Positions 15,242 to 22,886 of a stretch of 64,000 nucleotides of DNA are shown here, piece after piece. Origin of the DNA: a virus; the IMG/VR virus record IMGVR_UViG_3300022752_004079, positions 1 to 64,000 of that record. One strand, written 5' to 3'. The translations under genes and the position numbers were made by a program. The notes beneath the pieces are model-generated. The model was not told the origin of the DNA and ran no database searches. It saw only the letters and a list, made by a program, of their open reading frames with translations. Within the stretch, counting starts at the first letter, position 1; each line of letters opens with the position of its first letter.

Positions 15242-16393
15242 TTAAAATACCGAGTCTTTTATATCATTTCCTGTATTGAAAATGTCTTTCATTTCAGTTG
15301 CCATATGTTTCTGAATGATTTGCTTGACAAAGGTTCTTTCAGAATCCGTACCACCCGATGCATCAAAGAATGGAAGAATTGCAACTTCGGCTGCCTCTGA
15401 CAAAGAAAATCCATCTGCCAACAATTCACATACGCGCACCGTCATACGAGTGGATATCATGGTAGTCAATTTACCTTCTTCTGACCTCCATTCTTTACGG
15501 GTTGCATCTGCAATATCAGCTACTGAATGAATCAATGCCTTGGATACCGTTGGGAATCGTTTAGTCAATAAATCTTCTTCTTGGGACAAAGAAAGAATAT
15601 CAACCTCAATGATTTCGAATCGATCCATTAATGCTCGGTCCAATACTCTTGTAGATGTATATTCGGTACCAATGTTTGCTGTTGCAATAAATGATACACC
15701 AGATGCAACACGGATGGTAGGAGAATTGATATCTTCATCCAATCGCAGATACCTTTGACCCTCATCCAATACTGTCATTAAGATGTTCCATGCTTCAGGG
15801 TGCGCACGGGACAACTCATCTAGCAATACAACGGCATTCTCTGTTTGAATTGCCTTGACAAATGCAGATTCATCAAATGATGTCTGACCATCTTTGAAAT
15901 GCGTATTGCCAATCAATGTTGCCCGAGGATCTTGAGTTGCACCCAAGTTAAAATAAAAGAAAGGACGATTGGTTGCTACTGGAAGATCTTTTGCGGCTTG
16001 CGTCTTACCACATCCTGCAGGGCCAACCATCATGATGTTTTTACCACGCACTGCTGACCGTACCAAATACTTCCATTTGATGTCAGACATTTCTAACGTT
16101 GCGGGTTTAATTTTATGTGCATTTTGGATTAGATGCATTACCGGATCGGCTTCTGTTGGTGTTTGTGGCATTTCTGGTTCCAAATTATTTGGTGCAAATT
16201 CTAATTCTACGTCTGATATACTTATGCGTTTAGATCGACCCGTTTCTTCATCAAACACTAACGCTTCATCATTATCGTGTGCATGTTTAATCATGATTGA
16301 TCGAAACAATGAACTGATATCATTGCCATTCGGATCTACAATAATTTGTTTGCCATTTACTACGGCTGGTACTCCAATTACTTTCTTTTTCAT
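15242..16393 (-). CDS. MoxR/CobS-type AAA+ ATPase
   Basis: 383 residues. Walker A is GPAGCGKT (124-131), Walker B is VVLLDELSRA, with the sensor-like ATANIG and an arginine-finger region (RALMDRFEII). This fits the AAA_5/CobS-MoxR group, which work with VWA proteins such as the one downstream to remodel or load metal cofactors into a target protein. The N-terminal 100 residues look like a substrate or partner region. A terminator and a second promoter separate the pair, so stoichiometry may be set independently. Confidence 0.9.
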   Translation of the reverse strand: MKKKVIGVPAVVNGKQIIVDPNGNDISSLFRSIMIKHAHDNDEALVFDEETGRSKRISISDVELEFAPNNLEPEMPQTPTEADPVMHLIQNAHKIKPATLEMSDIKWKYLVRSAVRGKNIMMVGPAGCGKTQAAKDLPVATNRPFFYFNLGATQDPRATLIGNTHFKDGQTSFDESAFVKAIQTENAVVLLDELSRAHPEAWNILMTVLDEGQRYLRLDEDINSPTIRVASGVSFIATANIGTEYTSTRVLDRALMDRFEIIEVDILSLSQEEDLLTKRFPTVSKALIHSVADIADATRKEWRSEEGKLTTMISTRMTVRVCELLADGFSLSEAAEVAILPFFDASGGTDSERTFVKQIIQKHMATEMKDIFNTGNDIKDSVF

Positions 16394-16396
16394 ATG

Positions 16397-16430
16397 CTCT
16401 TTATTTTTCTAAATAATATGAAATAAAGAG
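16397..16430 (-). promoter_or_regulatory. Inverted repeat spanning the promoter -10 (possible operator)
   Basis: A perfect 10-base inverted repeat, ctctttattt (16397-16406) and aaataaagag (16421-16430), flanks the -10 element of the class A promoter in front of the ATPase gene. Other class A promoters lack such a perfect symmetry, so a dimeric regulator could bind here. Confidence 0.4.
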
Positions 16431-16441
16431 TTATCTTCCAA
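16409..16441 (-). promoter_or_regulatory. Class A promoter (TTGGA-N-TATTATTTAG)
   Basis: TTGGA at 16441-16437 and TATTATTTAG at 16418-16409; spacing 20. Upstream of the AAA+ gene; the -35 nearly touches the stop of the small basic gene at 16443. Confidence 0.65.
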
Positions 16442-16442
16442 C

Positions 16443-16562
16443 CTATTCTTCTTGTTTTTTATGTTTTTTCTTGCGGGTGTAAGATTTTTTGCTGCGTTGA
16501 ACGATTGGACGAGTCGCCTGCCAAATTTCCTGCATTGTTACTTCAATTTTTTCCATGTTCAT
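16443..16562 (-). CDS. Small basic protein (39 aa)
   Basis: 39 residues from 16562 (MNMEKIEVTMQEIW), or 37 from the second ATG at 16556. The C-terminal half is highly basic (QRSKKSYTRKKKHKKQEE), which suggests nucleic-acid binding. No recognised family. It fills the gap between the 16585-16950 gene and the next promoter. Confidence 0.45.
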   Translation of the reverse strand: MNMEKIEVTMQEIWQATRPIVQRSKKSYTRKKKHKKQEE

Positions 16563-16584
16563 AATATATAAAATCAATTACAAA

Positions 16585-16950
16585 TTACCAATTTCTACAA
16601 GACCAATATCTTGCTTTCCAATGTGGCCCTGGATTAGTATCACAATGATGTCGCGCTCTAAAAGAACGTCTACGTGCAGGATTGCTTTTGTGTATTCTCA
16701 TATTAGGATCACCAAAGTTAACCTTTACAACGTTGCCTTTGGCATTTTTAACGTAAACTTTAAACTTCTTGACATCTCCGCGCATTGGTTTGCCCAATTG
16801 TACTTTGCGTCCATGATATTCAGCTTCATTCATTCCAGATTGCTTGATGGTTACATATTCTGGATTTTTATCTGCAGACATGATTGTTTCAATTAAGCAT
16901 TCAGAACAATATCCTTCTGCTACTGGTATTTGATTTTCATAAAGTGTCAT
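16585..16950 (-). CDS. Conserved phage protein with FGDPNM / RARHHC C-terminus
   Basis: 121 residues. The C-terminal half has KVNFGDPNMRIHK, RRRSFRARHHCD and KARYWSCRNW, a pattern I associate with conserved phage proteins of unknown role, often near virion genes. Two Cys near the N-terminus (GYCSECLIE) may bind metal with the C-terminal Cys residues. The start has GAGGA about 8 nt upstream and motif B a little further, consistent with late expression. Function unknown. Confidence 0.7.
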   Translation of the reverse strand: MTLYENQIPVAEGYCSECLIETIMSADKNPEYVTIKQSGMNEAEYHGRKVQLGKPMRGDVKKFKVYVKNAKGNVVKVNFGDPNMRIHKSNPARRRSFRARHHCDTNPGPHWKARYWSCRNW

Positions 16951-16964
16951 TTTGTTTCCTCACT

Positions 16965-16972
16965 TATAAATA
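16965..16972 (-). promoter_or_regulatory. Motif B upstream of the FGDPNM protein
   Basis: Coding strand ACATATTTATAAGTGAGGAA; the motif is about 15 nt before the start at 16950 and directly follows the stop of the upstream gene. Confidence 0.45.
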
Positions 16973-16974
16973 TG

Positions 16975-18813
16975 TTATCGCAACAAAGCATCGATTCTGT
17001 TTTGTATGTCATCTCGATGTATGTTACAAATTTCTCGCAATGATGGCAAATCATTAAGTATTTGCTGCAATGTCATGAAATATGCTACTACTTCCATGGT
17101 TTGTGATGTTGGATTTTCTAGTGTTGATAAAGTTTTTGCAACAGCTGCATCAAATGAAGTTTTAAGTTTAGAAGTATTTTGAATGTTGAGGACTAATTGT
17201 GGCAAACTTAATTTTTGTAGATTCAACGGTTTTATTTGTTGTATCAAGTCTTGTAAATCCATTTCAACATCTACACTGCTATCGAAACATTGAATTTCAA
17301 CAATGCTTGCTGGCAACCCCCGAAATGATCGAATAGTTGCATTTGACTCTGTACCTCGTTTTAAAACAAGCTGCCTGACACCAGGTAAGCCTGAAAAATC
17401 AGTAAAATCACCACCAAGAAGATTTATTGTATCAAATGAAGTTGGGCATCCTTGAAAATTCTTAACTTTTGGATTTCGCAATACCAAAGTATGACATGAT
17501 TCTGGAAAATTTTCAAAACTAGTTAAATTGGTAATTCGCAATGCATTAATTTCTTTAAATTGTATGGGACAATATGTAGGATTGTTATTTGAGATGGGTA
17601 GTCCAAAATCAACATCGAATGCAGGAGCATCAACATACAATTTATCTGCATCTAAAAAATTCAATGTGCTGCCATAAGAGTAATACGTTGCATAATTATC
17701 TAGTATGTAATATACTTCATCCGTTGTAGTGGCTATTTGTTTGCGTTTTATTATGTTAGCAACCAATTGTTCAATGTTGTCTGTACCATATTTAGTAAGA
17801 TATCGTTTCGAATCACAATACAATGTATCAACCATTTTGAATCGTCCCGTTTTTCCGGGTTGTGCTGCATTTACAATGTTGTTAACAGCTTCTAAAAATG
17901 TATGCGGTGGACTACCATATACACGTTCTTCTGGTTCATAAAATACATCGGTTGCATCATCGGTATTGACAAACGGTTTAATTGCAACTCGAGCAATGGG
18001 ACGTGTTATGTTTAAATCATCATTTGCAACTAAATATGCAACCATGGTACCATTTTCAACATCATATTGTATGTAGTGTTTATTGATGCCCGAATATAAA
18101 TTCATGCAACTAGTCCAACCACGATTCGTACTCATTCCGGCAACATCATATGCATGTTTGGAAAACACAATGTAATATGTTTTTACTTTGTTTTCTCGAG
18201 CTCGCTGTATTTCTGGAATTGTATCATAAAGTTTTAAGATGTTATCTATTTTCTTTTTAGCTTCTTGTTTTATTTGTGCCAAAACATCATCCCATGGTCG
18301 GCTGCCGCCGGTACCAACAAGCATTCTTTTTCCTTTTGCATCAGTTTCAACATGGCGTTCTAATTTAGGAATAAACCCCTTTACATCTGTTTGTGTAACT
18401 AGAGCCGCAATAAATTTGGACATTTTGGTGGTGCGACCATATGCATCTTTTGGTTGGCCGTATATGATTTGATCTACAGTTGGCAGTTCAAACGTATCAA
18501 AATTTTCTCGTTGAGAAAATGCATTAGCATCTACTACATATTGTTTTAAAACTGGATAAAAATTTGTGAATTGATGAGATAAACTGTCTTGGCCTGGGTT
18601 AAACACTGTTTCTTTGCTTTCAAACTTTACCGCAATTCTATCACCTCTACGCGATGATTTTGCATCTGGACGTTGTTTGATTGCATCTAATATGGCATCT
18701 AATCGTTGTGTAATTTCTGGATTTCGCTTGATGCTAACAAAGTTACGGGCCATATCTAAAGGTAATGCTTCTTTGATTAGTTGCGTCTCTAAAAGTTGTT
18801 TCAATTTAATCAT
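16975..18813 (-). CDS. Large LRR-like protein with LxE leader (candidate internal head protein)
   Basis: 612 residues. Begins MIKLKQLLE (LLE at 7-9), like nine neighbours. The region around 210-290 has YYIVFSKHAYDVAGMS, RGWTSCMNLYSG and a core of PIARVAIKP, a conserved phage pattern of unknown role. Residues about 400-520 have irregular leucine-rich repeats (LTSFENFPESCHTLVLRN, FSGLPGVRQLVLKRG). No enzyme motif is evident. By the leader it could be packaged into the head and injected; by size and LRRs it could bind a host protein. Its start overlaps the upstream stop (TAATG). Confidence 0.7.
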   Translation of the reverse strand: MIKLKQLLETQLIKEALPLDMARNFVSIKRNPEITQRLDAILDAIKQRPDAKSSRRGDRIAVKFESKETVFNPGQDSLSHQFTNFYPVLKQYVVDANAFSQRENFDTFELPTVDQIIYGQPKDAYGRTTKMSKFIAALVTQTDVKGFIPKLERHVETDAKGKRMLVGTGGSRPWDDVLAQIKQEAKKKIDNILKLYDTIPEIQRARENKVKTYYIVFSKHAYDVAGMSTNRGWTSCMNLYSGINKHYIQYDVENGTMVAYLVANDDLNITRPIARVAIKPFVNTDDATDVFYEPEERVYGSPPHTFLEAVNNIVNAAQPGKTGRFKMVDTLYCDSKRYLTKYGTDNIEQLVANIIKRKQIATTTDEVYYILDNYATYYSYGSTLNFLDADKLYVDAPAFDVDFGLPISNNNPTYCPIQFKEINALRITNLTSFENFPESCHTLVLRNPKVKNFQGCPTSFDTINLLGGDFTDFSGLPGVRQLVLKRGTESNATIRSFRGLPASIVEIQCFDSSVDVEMDLQDLIQQIKPLNLQKLSLPQLVLNIQNTSKLKTSFDAAVAKTLSTLENPTSQTMEVVAYFMTLQQILNDLPSLREICNIHRDDIQNRIDALLR

Positions 18814-19553
18814 TACATTTCCTGTCGTATTCCTAATTTAGGAAGATATGTTCGCCAAGTGTTTAAAATGTTTTCTTTGTCTTGTGCAGACATGGTACCA
18901 TTATTTACCCACATAGATAAATATTCATCAACTGTTGTTTTGAATGGTTGTTTGCTTTTTTTTGCCTTAAAATACAATCCCTGAAGCATTGCTGGAATTT
19001 CTTTAGGCAACGTAAAATAACGTGCCGCAGGCAATTTACCAGCTTCAATGCGATTGCGAAGACTTTGATCTGACGGTATATATTTGCCATCAATTGTATT
19101 CCACCCACTTTGCGTTACATGTTCAATTTCATGACGCAATGTGTCTCGCAAGTTCATTGCAATTTCACTCAACACTCTCGGATATTCTGCAGGATCAATT
19201 TCCAATCTAACTTCAATCAGCGGTGGCTCGGCCGAGTCTCGCTTTGAATCATTGTATGCATCGCCTCCATATCGCAAATCATTTAATCCTTCAATCCATT
19301 GTATTTTTAATTGCAAGTAAAATTCTACCGGTATGGTTGCATTTTCAACTTCTTCAAAATACACAGCCGGCTGTTGTGTATCATCTTCGATAGAAGGTAC
19401 CGTTTCAGATTTGGTATAATATATTTTCTTTCCACCAAACTCTCCTGATTCTGTTTGCGTTGCCGTGTAACTGTCTTTGATTATTGCTAAAAGTGTATTT
19501 GATAACTTTGTAACTAAAGAATCATAACGACCTTCTAAAAATAAACGCTTCAT
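18813..19553 (-). CDS. HExxH metallopeptidase-like protein with short leader
   Basis: 246 residues from the ATG at 19553 (MKRLFLEGRYD); a longer frame has no better start. The central part has RHEIEHVTQSG, a zincin HExxH site (HEIEH), with a plausible third ligand in the PKEIPA segment about 55 residues later. The residues between (LRDTL before the motif) look like a helix carrying it. The leader MKRLFLE is close to the LxE leaders of the neighbours but has Phe at -3. If packaged, it could be a protease delivered to the host cell or one involved in head maturation. Peptidase activity is inferred from the motif only. Confidence 0.7.
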   Translation of the reverse strand: MKRLFLEGRYDSLVTKLSNTLLAIIKDSYTATQTESGEFGGKKIYYTKSETVPSIEDDTQQPAVYFEEVENATIPVEFYLQLKIQWIEGLNDLRYGGDAYNDSKRDSAEPPLIEVRLEIDPAEYPRVLSEIAMNLRDTLRHEIEHVTQSGWNTIDGKYIPSDQSLRNRIEAGKLPAARYFTLPKEIPAMLQGLYFKAKKSKQPFKTTVDEYLSMWVNNGTMSAQDKENILNTWRTYLPKLGIRQEM

Positions 19554-19573
19554 GGATATCATAATAATAAATA

Positions 19574-20128
19574 TCATTCAAGCAGATTGTAATTCCAATA
19601 ACGTTCTTTGTCTTGATTAAAAGGATTACCTGTTTGTTGATAGTAACAATTTATGCAAAGCATTTGAAGATTTTCAATGCAATGATTTGAGTCATCTCCA
19701 TCACGATGGTCTAAAAGTAAAGGCACTGTATCATCGGTTATTCTGCGTTCTGCATAACCACAACTGTTGCACTGTTCTGGAAGTATTGCCAATGCTAACA
19801 ATCGATTGCGTAGCTTCCAAGTAGGGTAGTTAGGATGCTTACCCGTTAAGATATTGTCAATTGAATATATACCTTTGTTGGCTTTGCAAACATCTTTTGG
19901 AATTCCAATTCCAAATTGATTTTTGTGAAGTTCATACAATGTTTTTCCAGTGTCTCGATCCTCATACATTCGAGCATACTTTTTATAAGTAGTAAATGAT
20001 ATTTTAAGGAAACGAGCTGCTTCGGCATTAGATTTTGTATTTTCCATTGCATAGCGTATTTCGCTTTCTGGAATATCCAATGCAGTTTTACCAATGCCGT
20101 AAACGTATTTGTATTGCTTTTCTTGCAT
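19574..20128 (-). CDS. HNH endonuclease (homing-type)
   Basis: 184 residues from the ATG at 20128 (TGATG overlap with the upstream stop). The C-terminal half has CNSCG, then LLLDHRDGDDSNH, ENLQMLCINCYYQ: a zinc-ribbon HNH site with two CxxC pairs, the catalytic DH and the downstream N. An N-terminal helix-turn-helix-like stretch (NAEAARFLKISFTTYKKYAR) could read DNA sequence, as in phage homing endonucleases. It interrupts a run of small genes and is a likely mobile element. Confidence 0.88.
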   Translation of the reverse strand: MQEKQYKYVYGIGKTALDIPESEIRYAMENTKSNAEAARFLKISFTTYKKYARMYEDRDTGKTLYELHKNQFGIGIPKDVCKANKGIYSIDNILTGKHPNYPTWKLRNRLLALAILPEQCNSCGYAERRITDDTVPLLLDHRDGDDSNHCIENLQMLCINCYYQQTGNPFNQDKERYWNYNLLE

Positions 20129-20514
20129 CAATATACTCCATGTTTCTGCAGAATATTAACTGCATCTCGCGGAAACGTTTTGTTATCATACATTTCCGTA
20201 ACTAAATCTTGCAATTTGTTAATTTTTGCATCAAAGAATGTAGGATGAACTTTGGACAATTTTCTTACTTCTGTAATCCAAAATGAATATATTGGATACT
20301 TATCTACAAATCGATCTGCATCTGTACGATTCTCCCAATAAGTAATTTGATCTTGTAATGGCCACATATGAATTGGAACGTTTGGATCTTTTCGTATACC
20401 TGTTTGAAACGGTTGTTGTGCTTCTCGTTTCATGTTTTTGGAAATAAATTTATCCATGATCATTGCTGATCGGTCTTTGGGGGACATTCCGGTGTGTGCT
20501 GATTTTTTACCCAT
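20128..20514 (-). CDS. Hypothetical protein (128 aa)
   Basis: 128 residues, starting MGKKSAHTGMSPKDRSAMIM; basic and helical, several Trp and Tyr residues in the middle (MWPLQDQITYWENRTD). No known domain. Overlaps both neighbours by a few bases. Confidence 0.6.
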   Translation of the reverse strand: MGKKSAHTGMSPKDRSAMIMDKFISKNMKREAQQPFQTGIRKDPNVPIHMWPLQDQITYWENRTDADRFVDKYPIYSFWITEVRKLSKVHPTFFDAKINKLQDLVTEMYDNKTFPRDAVNILQKHGVY

Positions 20515-20707
20515 TTGATTGTTTTGTTTTTTCAGATAATATAACTAATTTGCGCCATGCATCTTCTGCACGGTATGCATATGTTTTAAATTTTATAATG
20601 TCTAATTTTTTACGTGCCAATTCCATGCGCCGCATGTTGCGATGATATGTAGCATGTAGTATTGCAATGCGAAAACGAAGTATGGCGTTATGAATTTTTC
20701 TTAACAT
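20507..20707 (-). CDS. Small basic helical protein (66 aa)
   Basis: 66 residues, starting MLRKIHNAILRFRIAILHAT. Very rich in Arg and Lys and helical throughout (RMELARKKLDIIKFK). May bind nucleic acid; no family recognised. Overlaps the end of the ClpS-like gene by 20 nt. Confidence 0.5.
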   Translation of the reverse strand: MLRKIHNAILRFRIAILHATYHRNMRRMELARKKLDIIKFKTYAYRAEDAWRKLVILSEKTKQSNG

Positions 20708-20963
20708 GTTTTTCCAATGTTGATTTTAATTTGTTTTTCAAAAAATATTCATGAACTGATTCACAATCTTCATAACAATCAATAAATACAACACATCGCC
20801 CGGCATTGTGCACAATCAACGCACACTGATGAGCTTGCATTTCATTGTGTCCGCACGCGTCAACCAAACAATAAACAACGTGATCAAACGTATTGTGATT
20901 GTCATTGTGCAACGTAACTTGATACTTGCCTCGTTTAGATTTCGTTGACTGCTTCTTTGACAT
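20688..20963 (-). CDS. clpS: ClpS-like protease adaptor
   Basis: 91 residues from the ATG at 20963. The core matches ClpS: YQVTLHNDNHNTFDHVVYCL, then CGHNEMQAHQCALIVHNAG and a C-terminal pair of helices. In bacteria ClpS binds the N-domain of ClpA/ClpC and delivers N-degron substrates. The DN/NTFD substrate-binding region is kept. A phage copy could redirect host Clp proteolysis or block it. The upstream neighbour has a UVR-type motif, which is also found in Clp partners, so the two may act together. Confidence 0.85.
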   Translation of the reverse strand: MSKKQSTKSKRGKYQVTLHNDNHNTFDHVVYCLVDACGHNEMQAHQCALIVHNAGRCVVFIDCYEDCESVHEYFLKNKLKSTLEKHVKKNS

Positions 20964-21135
20964 CGCGGATAATTGCACATTGTTCATATAATTCTCGTTC
21001 TGTAGCATAATGTAATGATTCATTTAAAAATCGCAAACGTCGTTGTTTGTCCCACGTATCGGGCCATTCCCATTCACCAGTTGCCATGATGTTAATGGAA
21101 TCGATAAACAATTGTTCTATGAAATTTTGATTCAT
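20935..21135 (-). CDS. UVR-motif-like small protein (66 aa)
   Basis: 66 residues, starting MNQNFIEQLFIDSINIM. The C-terminal half, LNESLHYATERELYEQCAII followed by RD, resembles the UVR motif of UvrB, UvrC, McsA and ClpC (leucine-rich start, E-YE, A-IRD). Overlaps clpS by 29 nt, and a promoter lies directly upstream. It may bind the Clp ATPase or another UVR partner; this is inference. Confidence 0.55.
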   Translation of the reverse strand: MNQNFIEQLFIDSINIMATGEWEWPDTWDKQRRLRFLNESLHYATERELYEQCAIIRDVKEAVNEI

Positions 21136-21137
21136 AA

Positions 21138-21168
21138 CTTAATATAATTAAAAATATATAAAATTCAA
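21138..21168 (-). promoter_or_regulatory. Class A-like promoter (TTGAA-N19-TATATTAAG)
   Basis: On the minus strand TTGAA (21168-21164) and TATATTAAG (21146-21138), 19 bases between TTG and TAT. Weaker -35 than the TTGGA set. Precedes the UVR/ClpS pair. Confidence 0.45.
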
Positions 21169-21183
21169 AATATACAATGTATA

Positions 21184-21237
21184 TTATTTCTTACCCCAAT
21201 TCTTTGCACTTTTTTTTCTACAAGCTGCATAGTTTAA
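21184..21237 (-). pseudogene. Truncated C-terminal copy of the 22151-22543 gene
   Basis: The minus strand encodes LNYAACRKKSAKNWGKK then TAA, closely matching the end of the intact gene at 22151-22543 (LALAACRKKGAKNWGNKS). The frame is closed by a TAA just before it and no start precedes it. It lies past the stop of the 21252-22154 gene, so that gene is flanked by a full copy and a remnant copy of the same gene end, as after a duplication-linked insertion. Confidence 0.65.
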
Positions 21238-21251
21238 TTAGTTGTTTTATA

Positions 21252-22154
21252 TTACTTAATAGCATGTGTTATTCTACCTTTATAAACCTTTTTTAATTGT
21301 ATGAATACATCAGCGGGTAATGTTATGTCAAACAATTCATTTACGACTGCACCTGCTTGGCCTACAAGTGATAAAATTGGACTGAGTAAGGTGGCCGCTC
21401 CAACTATAATTTTTTCAGTACTAGTCCATTTTTCAACTTTAGCACCCAACGCCAATGCAACGCCATCGGCACAATTTTGTGTCAAAACATTGTAATTTTG
21501 TATTGCTTGATTAGGACTTTTAACTGATTGTGCCAATTTATCTGCCTTGTACCCAAGTTTTAAATTTAAAGCCGGTGTTGTTTTTTTGAATTTATCATAC
21601 TCTTGATCTGTCAAATAAATATAAATTGTATGTGCATTACTTGGTTTGTCAGGAATTTTTTTACCTGTCATTGGCATATTCCAAAAGTTTTTAGTTTCTT
21701 TTCCACCAAGTATAATATCAACGTAATCCATTTGTATTGGATTTGCATTCATCTGATATTGAGGTTCTCTCAGAGACCTACATTCAATATGACCTGTGGG
21801 AAATTTTTTATCCAGTGGTGCATAATAATTTACTTGAATTGGCCATGGTGTAGCTTTACTCGTTTTTGGTTGATAGGCCAAAGCTTCTGCTTTTGCTGTC
21901 ATTTGTTTTCTAACTTGTTGTGCAGTTTTACCTTTATTAGGTCCTGCTTCATATTGTTTTGTATCTGGATTAAATCCGTACCACATGGATGTGATTGGAC
22001 GTCCCCAATTGTCTTTAATTTGTTGTGCAGTTTTACCTTTATTAGGTCCTGCTTCATATTGTTTTGTATCTGGATTAAATCCGTACCACATGGATGTTTC
22101 CAGACGTCCCCAATTGTCTTTAACTTGCTCAAGCAACATTTTTAATGATATCAT
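21252..22154 (-). CDS. Repeat-bearing protein with LxE leader (candidate internal head protein)
   Basis: 300 residues. Starts MISLKMLLE (LLE at 7-9). Residues 12-46 and 47-81 are a near-identical tandem repeat of 35 residues each (KDNWGR ... WYGFNPDTKQYEAGPNKG). The middle has SLREPQYQMNANPIQMD and IYIYLTDQEYDKFK; toward the C-terminus QNCADGVALALGA and a hydrophobic stretch (IIVGAATLLSPILSLVGQAG). NCAD with a nearby His (HIECRSL) could suggest an NlpC-like or peptidase fold, but I cannot confirm it. Flanked by a whole and a partial copy of the next upstream gene. Confidence 0.7.
   Translation of the reverse strand: MISLKMLLEQVKDNWGRLETSMWYGFNPDTKQYEAGPNKGKTAQQIKDNWGRPITSMWYGFNPDTKQYEAGPNKGKTAQQVRKQMTAKAEALAYQPKTSKATPWPIQVNYYAPLDKKFPTGHIECRSLREPQYQMNANPIQMDYVDIILGGKETKNFWNMPMTGKKIPDKPSNAHTIYIYLTDQEYDKFKKTTPALNLKLGYKADKLAQSVKSPNQAIQNYNVLTQNCADGVALALGAKVEKWTSTEKIIVGAATLLSPILSLVGQAGAVVNELFDITLPADVFIQLKKVYKGRITHAIK
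21912..22121 (-). repeat. Two tandem 105-bp coding repeats
   Basis: Units at 22017-22121 and 21912-22016 are nearly identical in DNA and give two 35-residue repeats in the 21252-22154 protein. The few differences cluster near the start of the unit, suggesting a recent duplication. Confidence 0.85.
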
Positions 22155-22543
22155 GATTTATTCCCCCAATTCTTTGCACCTTTCTTTCTGCATGCCGCAA
22201 GCGCCAATGATCCGTATGCAGATGGCCAAACATCGTATCGTGCTTTTACTTTGTAGTAGCATGCATCTCGTTTTGCTGTCTTTTTTTCTTCAATTGCACC
22301 TTCAGCTTTAGGAGTACGTTTACCCATACCAACTCGTCGCTTTTGTGCAACCAATGCTTTCTTTTCTTTTTTATCAAATGAACTCCATGTTTTAGGTGTG
22401 TCTTTTGATACTCGTCGAGAAGGTCGACACTTTTTAACTCCTTTGGTTTCGGCATTACCACAAGGTCGTCCATGTTGATCTGTCCATTTTTCTTTCACCC
22501 AACGGCGAAGATCTTCTGATAACAAATCAACTAATCGTATCAT
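22151..22543 (-). CDS. Conserved Arg/Lys-rich phage protein with LxE leader
   Basis: 130 residues. Starts MIRLVDLLSE (LSE at 8-10). The body has KWTDQHGRPCG, KKCRPSRRVS and the C-terminal KARYDVWPSAYGSLALAACR. This resembles a conserved phage family of unknown function (I believe the DUF5872-type pattern). Very basic; the Cys residues (C29, C39 and others) may bind metal. The basic nature fits a DNA-associated internal head protein. A truncated copy of its C-terminus is at 21184-21237. Confidence 0.7.
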   Translation of the reverse strand: MIRLVDLLSEDLRRWVKEKWTDQHGRPCGNAETKGVKKCRPSRRVSKDTPKTWSSFDKKEKKALVAQKRRVGMGKRTPKAEGAIEEKKTAKRDACYYKVKARYDVWPSAYGSLALAACRKKGAKNWGNKS

Positions 22544-22875
22544 TATTTTCCTCGTTCTTCACGAATAATTAATTCACCTAAAACTTCTAATCGACCAACC
22601 TCTCGTTGAAATTCAATTTGTGTCATTGAAGTGGATATGCGTTTATATGTAGCATCAAATTCTTGTTTTGCTTTATCTAAATCAAATCGACCAGCTGCGG
22701 CTCGTTTATAGTAAGGTAATTTAACTTTGAAATGATGCCAAGTAAGTAAAGCTAACCCGCCTTTCTTGTGAGCCGTATCGGCAATTTTTTCTGCACCAGC
22801 TTCTCGCGTATCAGCAAACGTTTCAAAAGTTTCTGGTTTTTCTTTTGTTTCAAAAAGTAAATTACGTAGTTTCAT
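22543..22875 (-). CDS. Conserved phage protein with LxE leader (110 aa)
   Basis: Start set at 22875 (MKLRNLLFE; LFE at 7-9); the alternative GTG further up lies next to the upstream stop. The body has KKGGLALLTWHHFKVKLPYY, a string I associate with conserved phage proteins, then a helical basic tail. Function unknown. Sits in the run of LxE-leader genes. Confidence 0.65.
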   Translation of the reverse strand: MKLRNLLFETKEKPETFETFADTREAGAEKIADTAHKKGGLALLTWHHFKVKLPYYKRAAAGRFDLDKAKQEFDATYKRISTSMTQIEFQREVGRLEVLGELIIREERGK

Positions 22876-22886
22876 ATTAATAAATA

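Noticed and set aside
15969-16412. 147-codon plus-strand frame opposite the AAA+ gene
   Set aside because: Mirror of a strongly supported ATPase gene, with no domain of its own.
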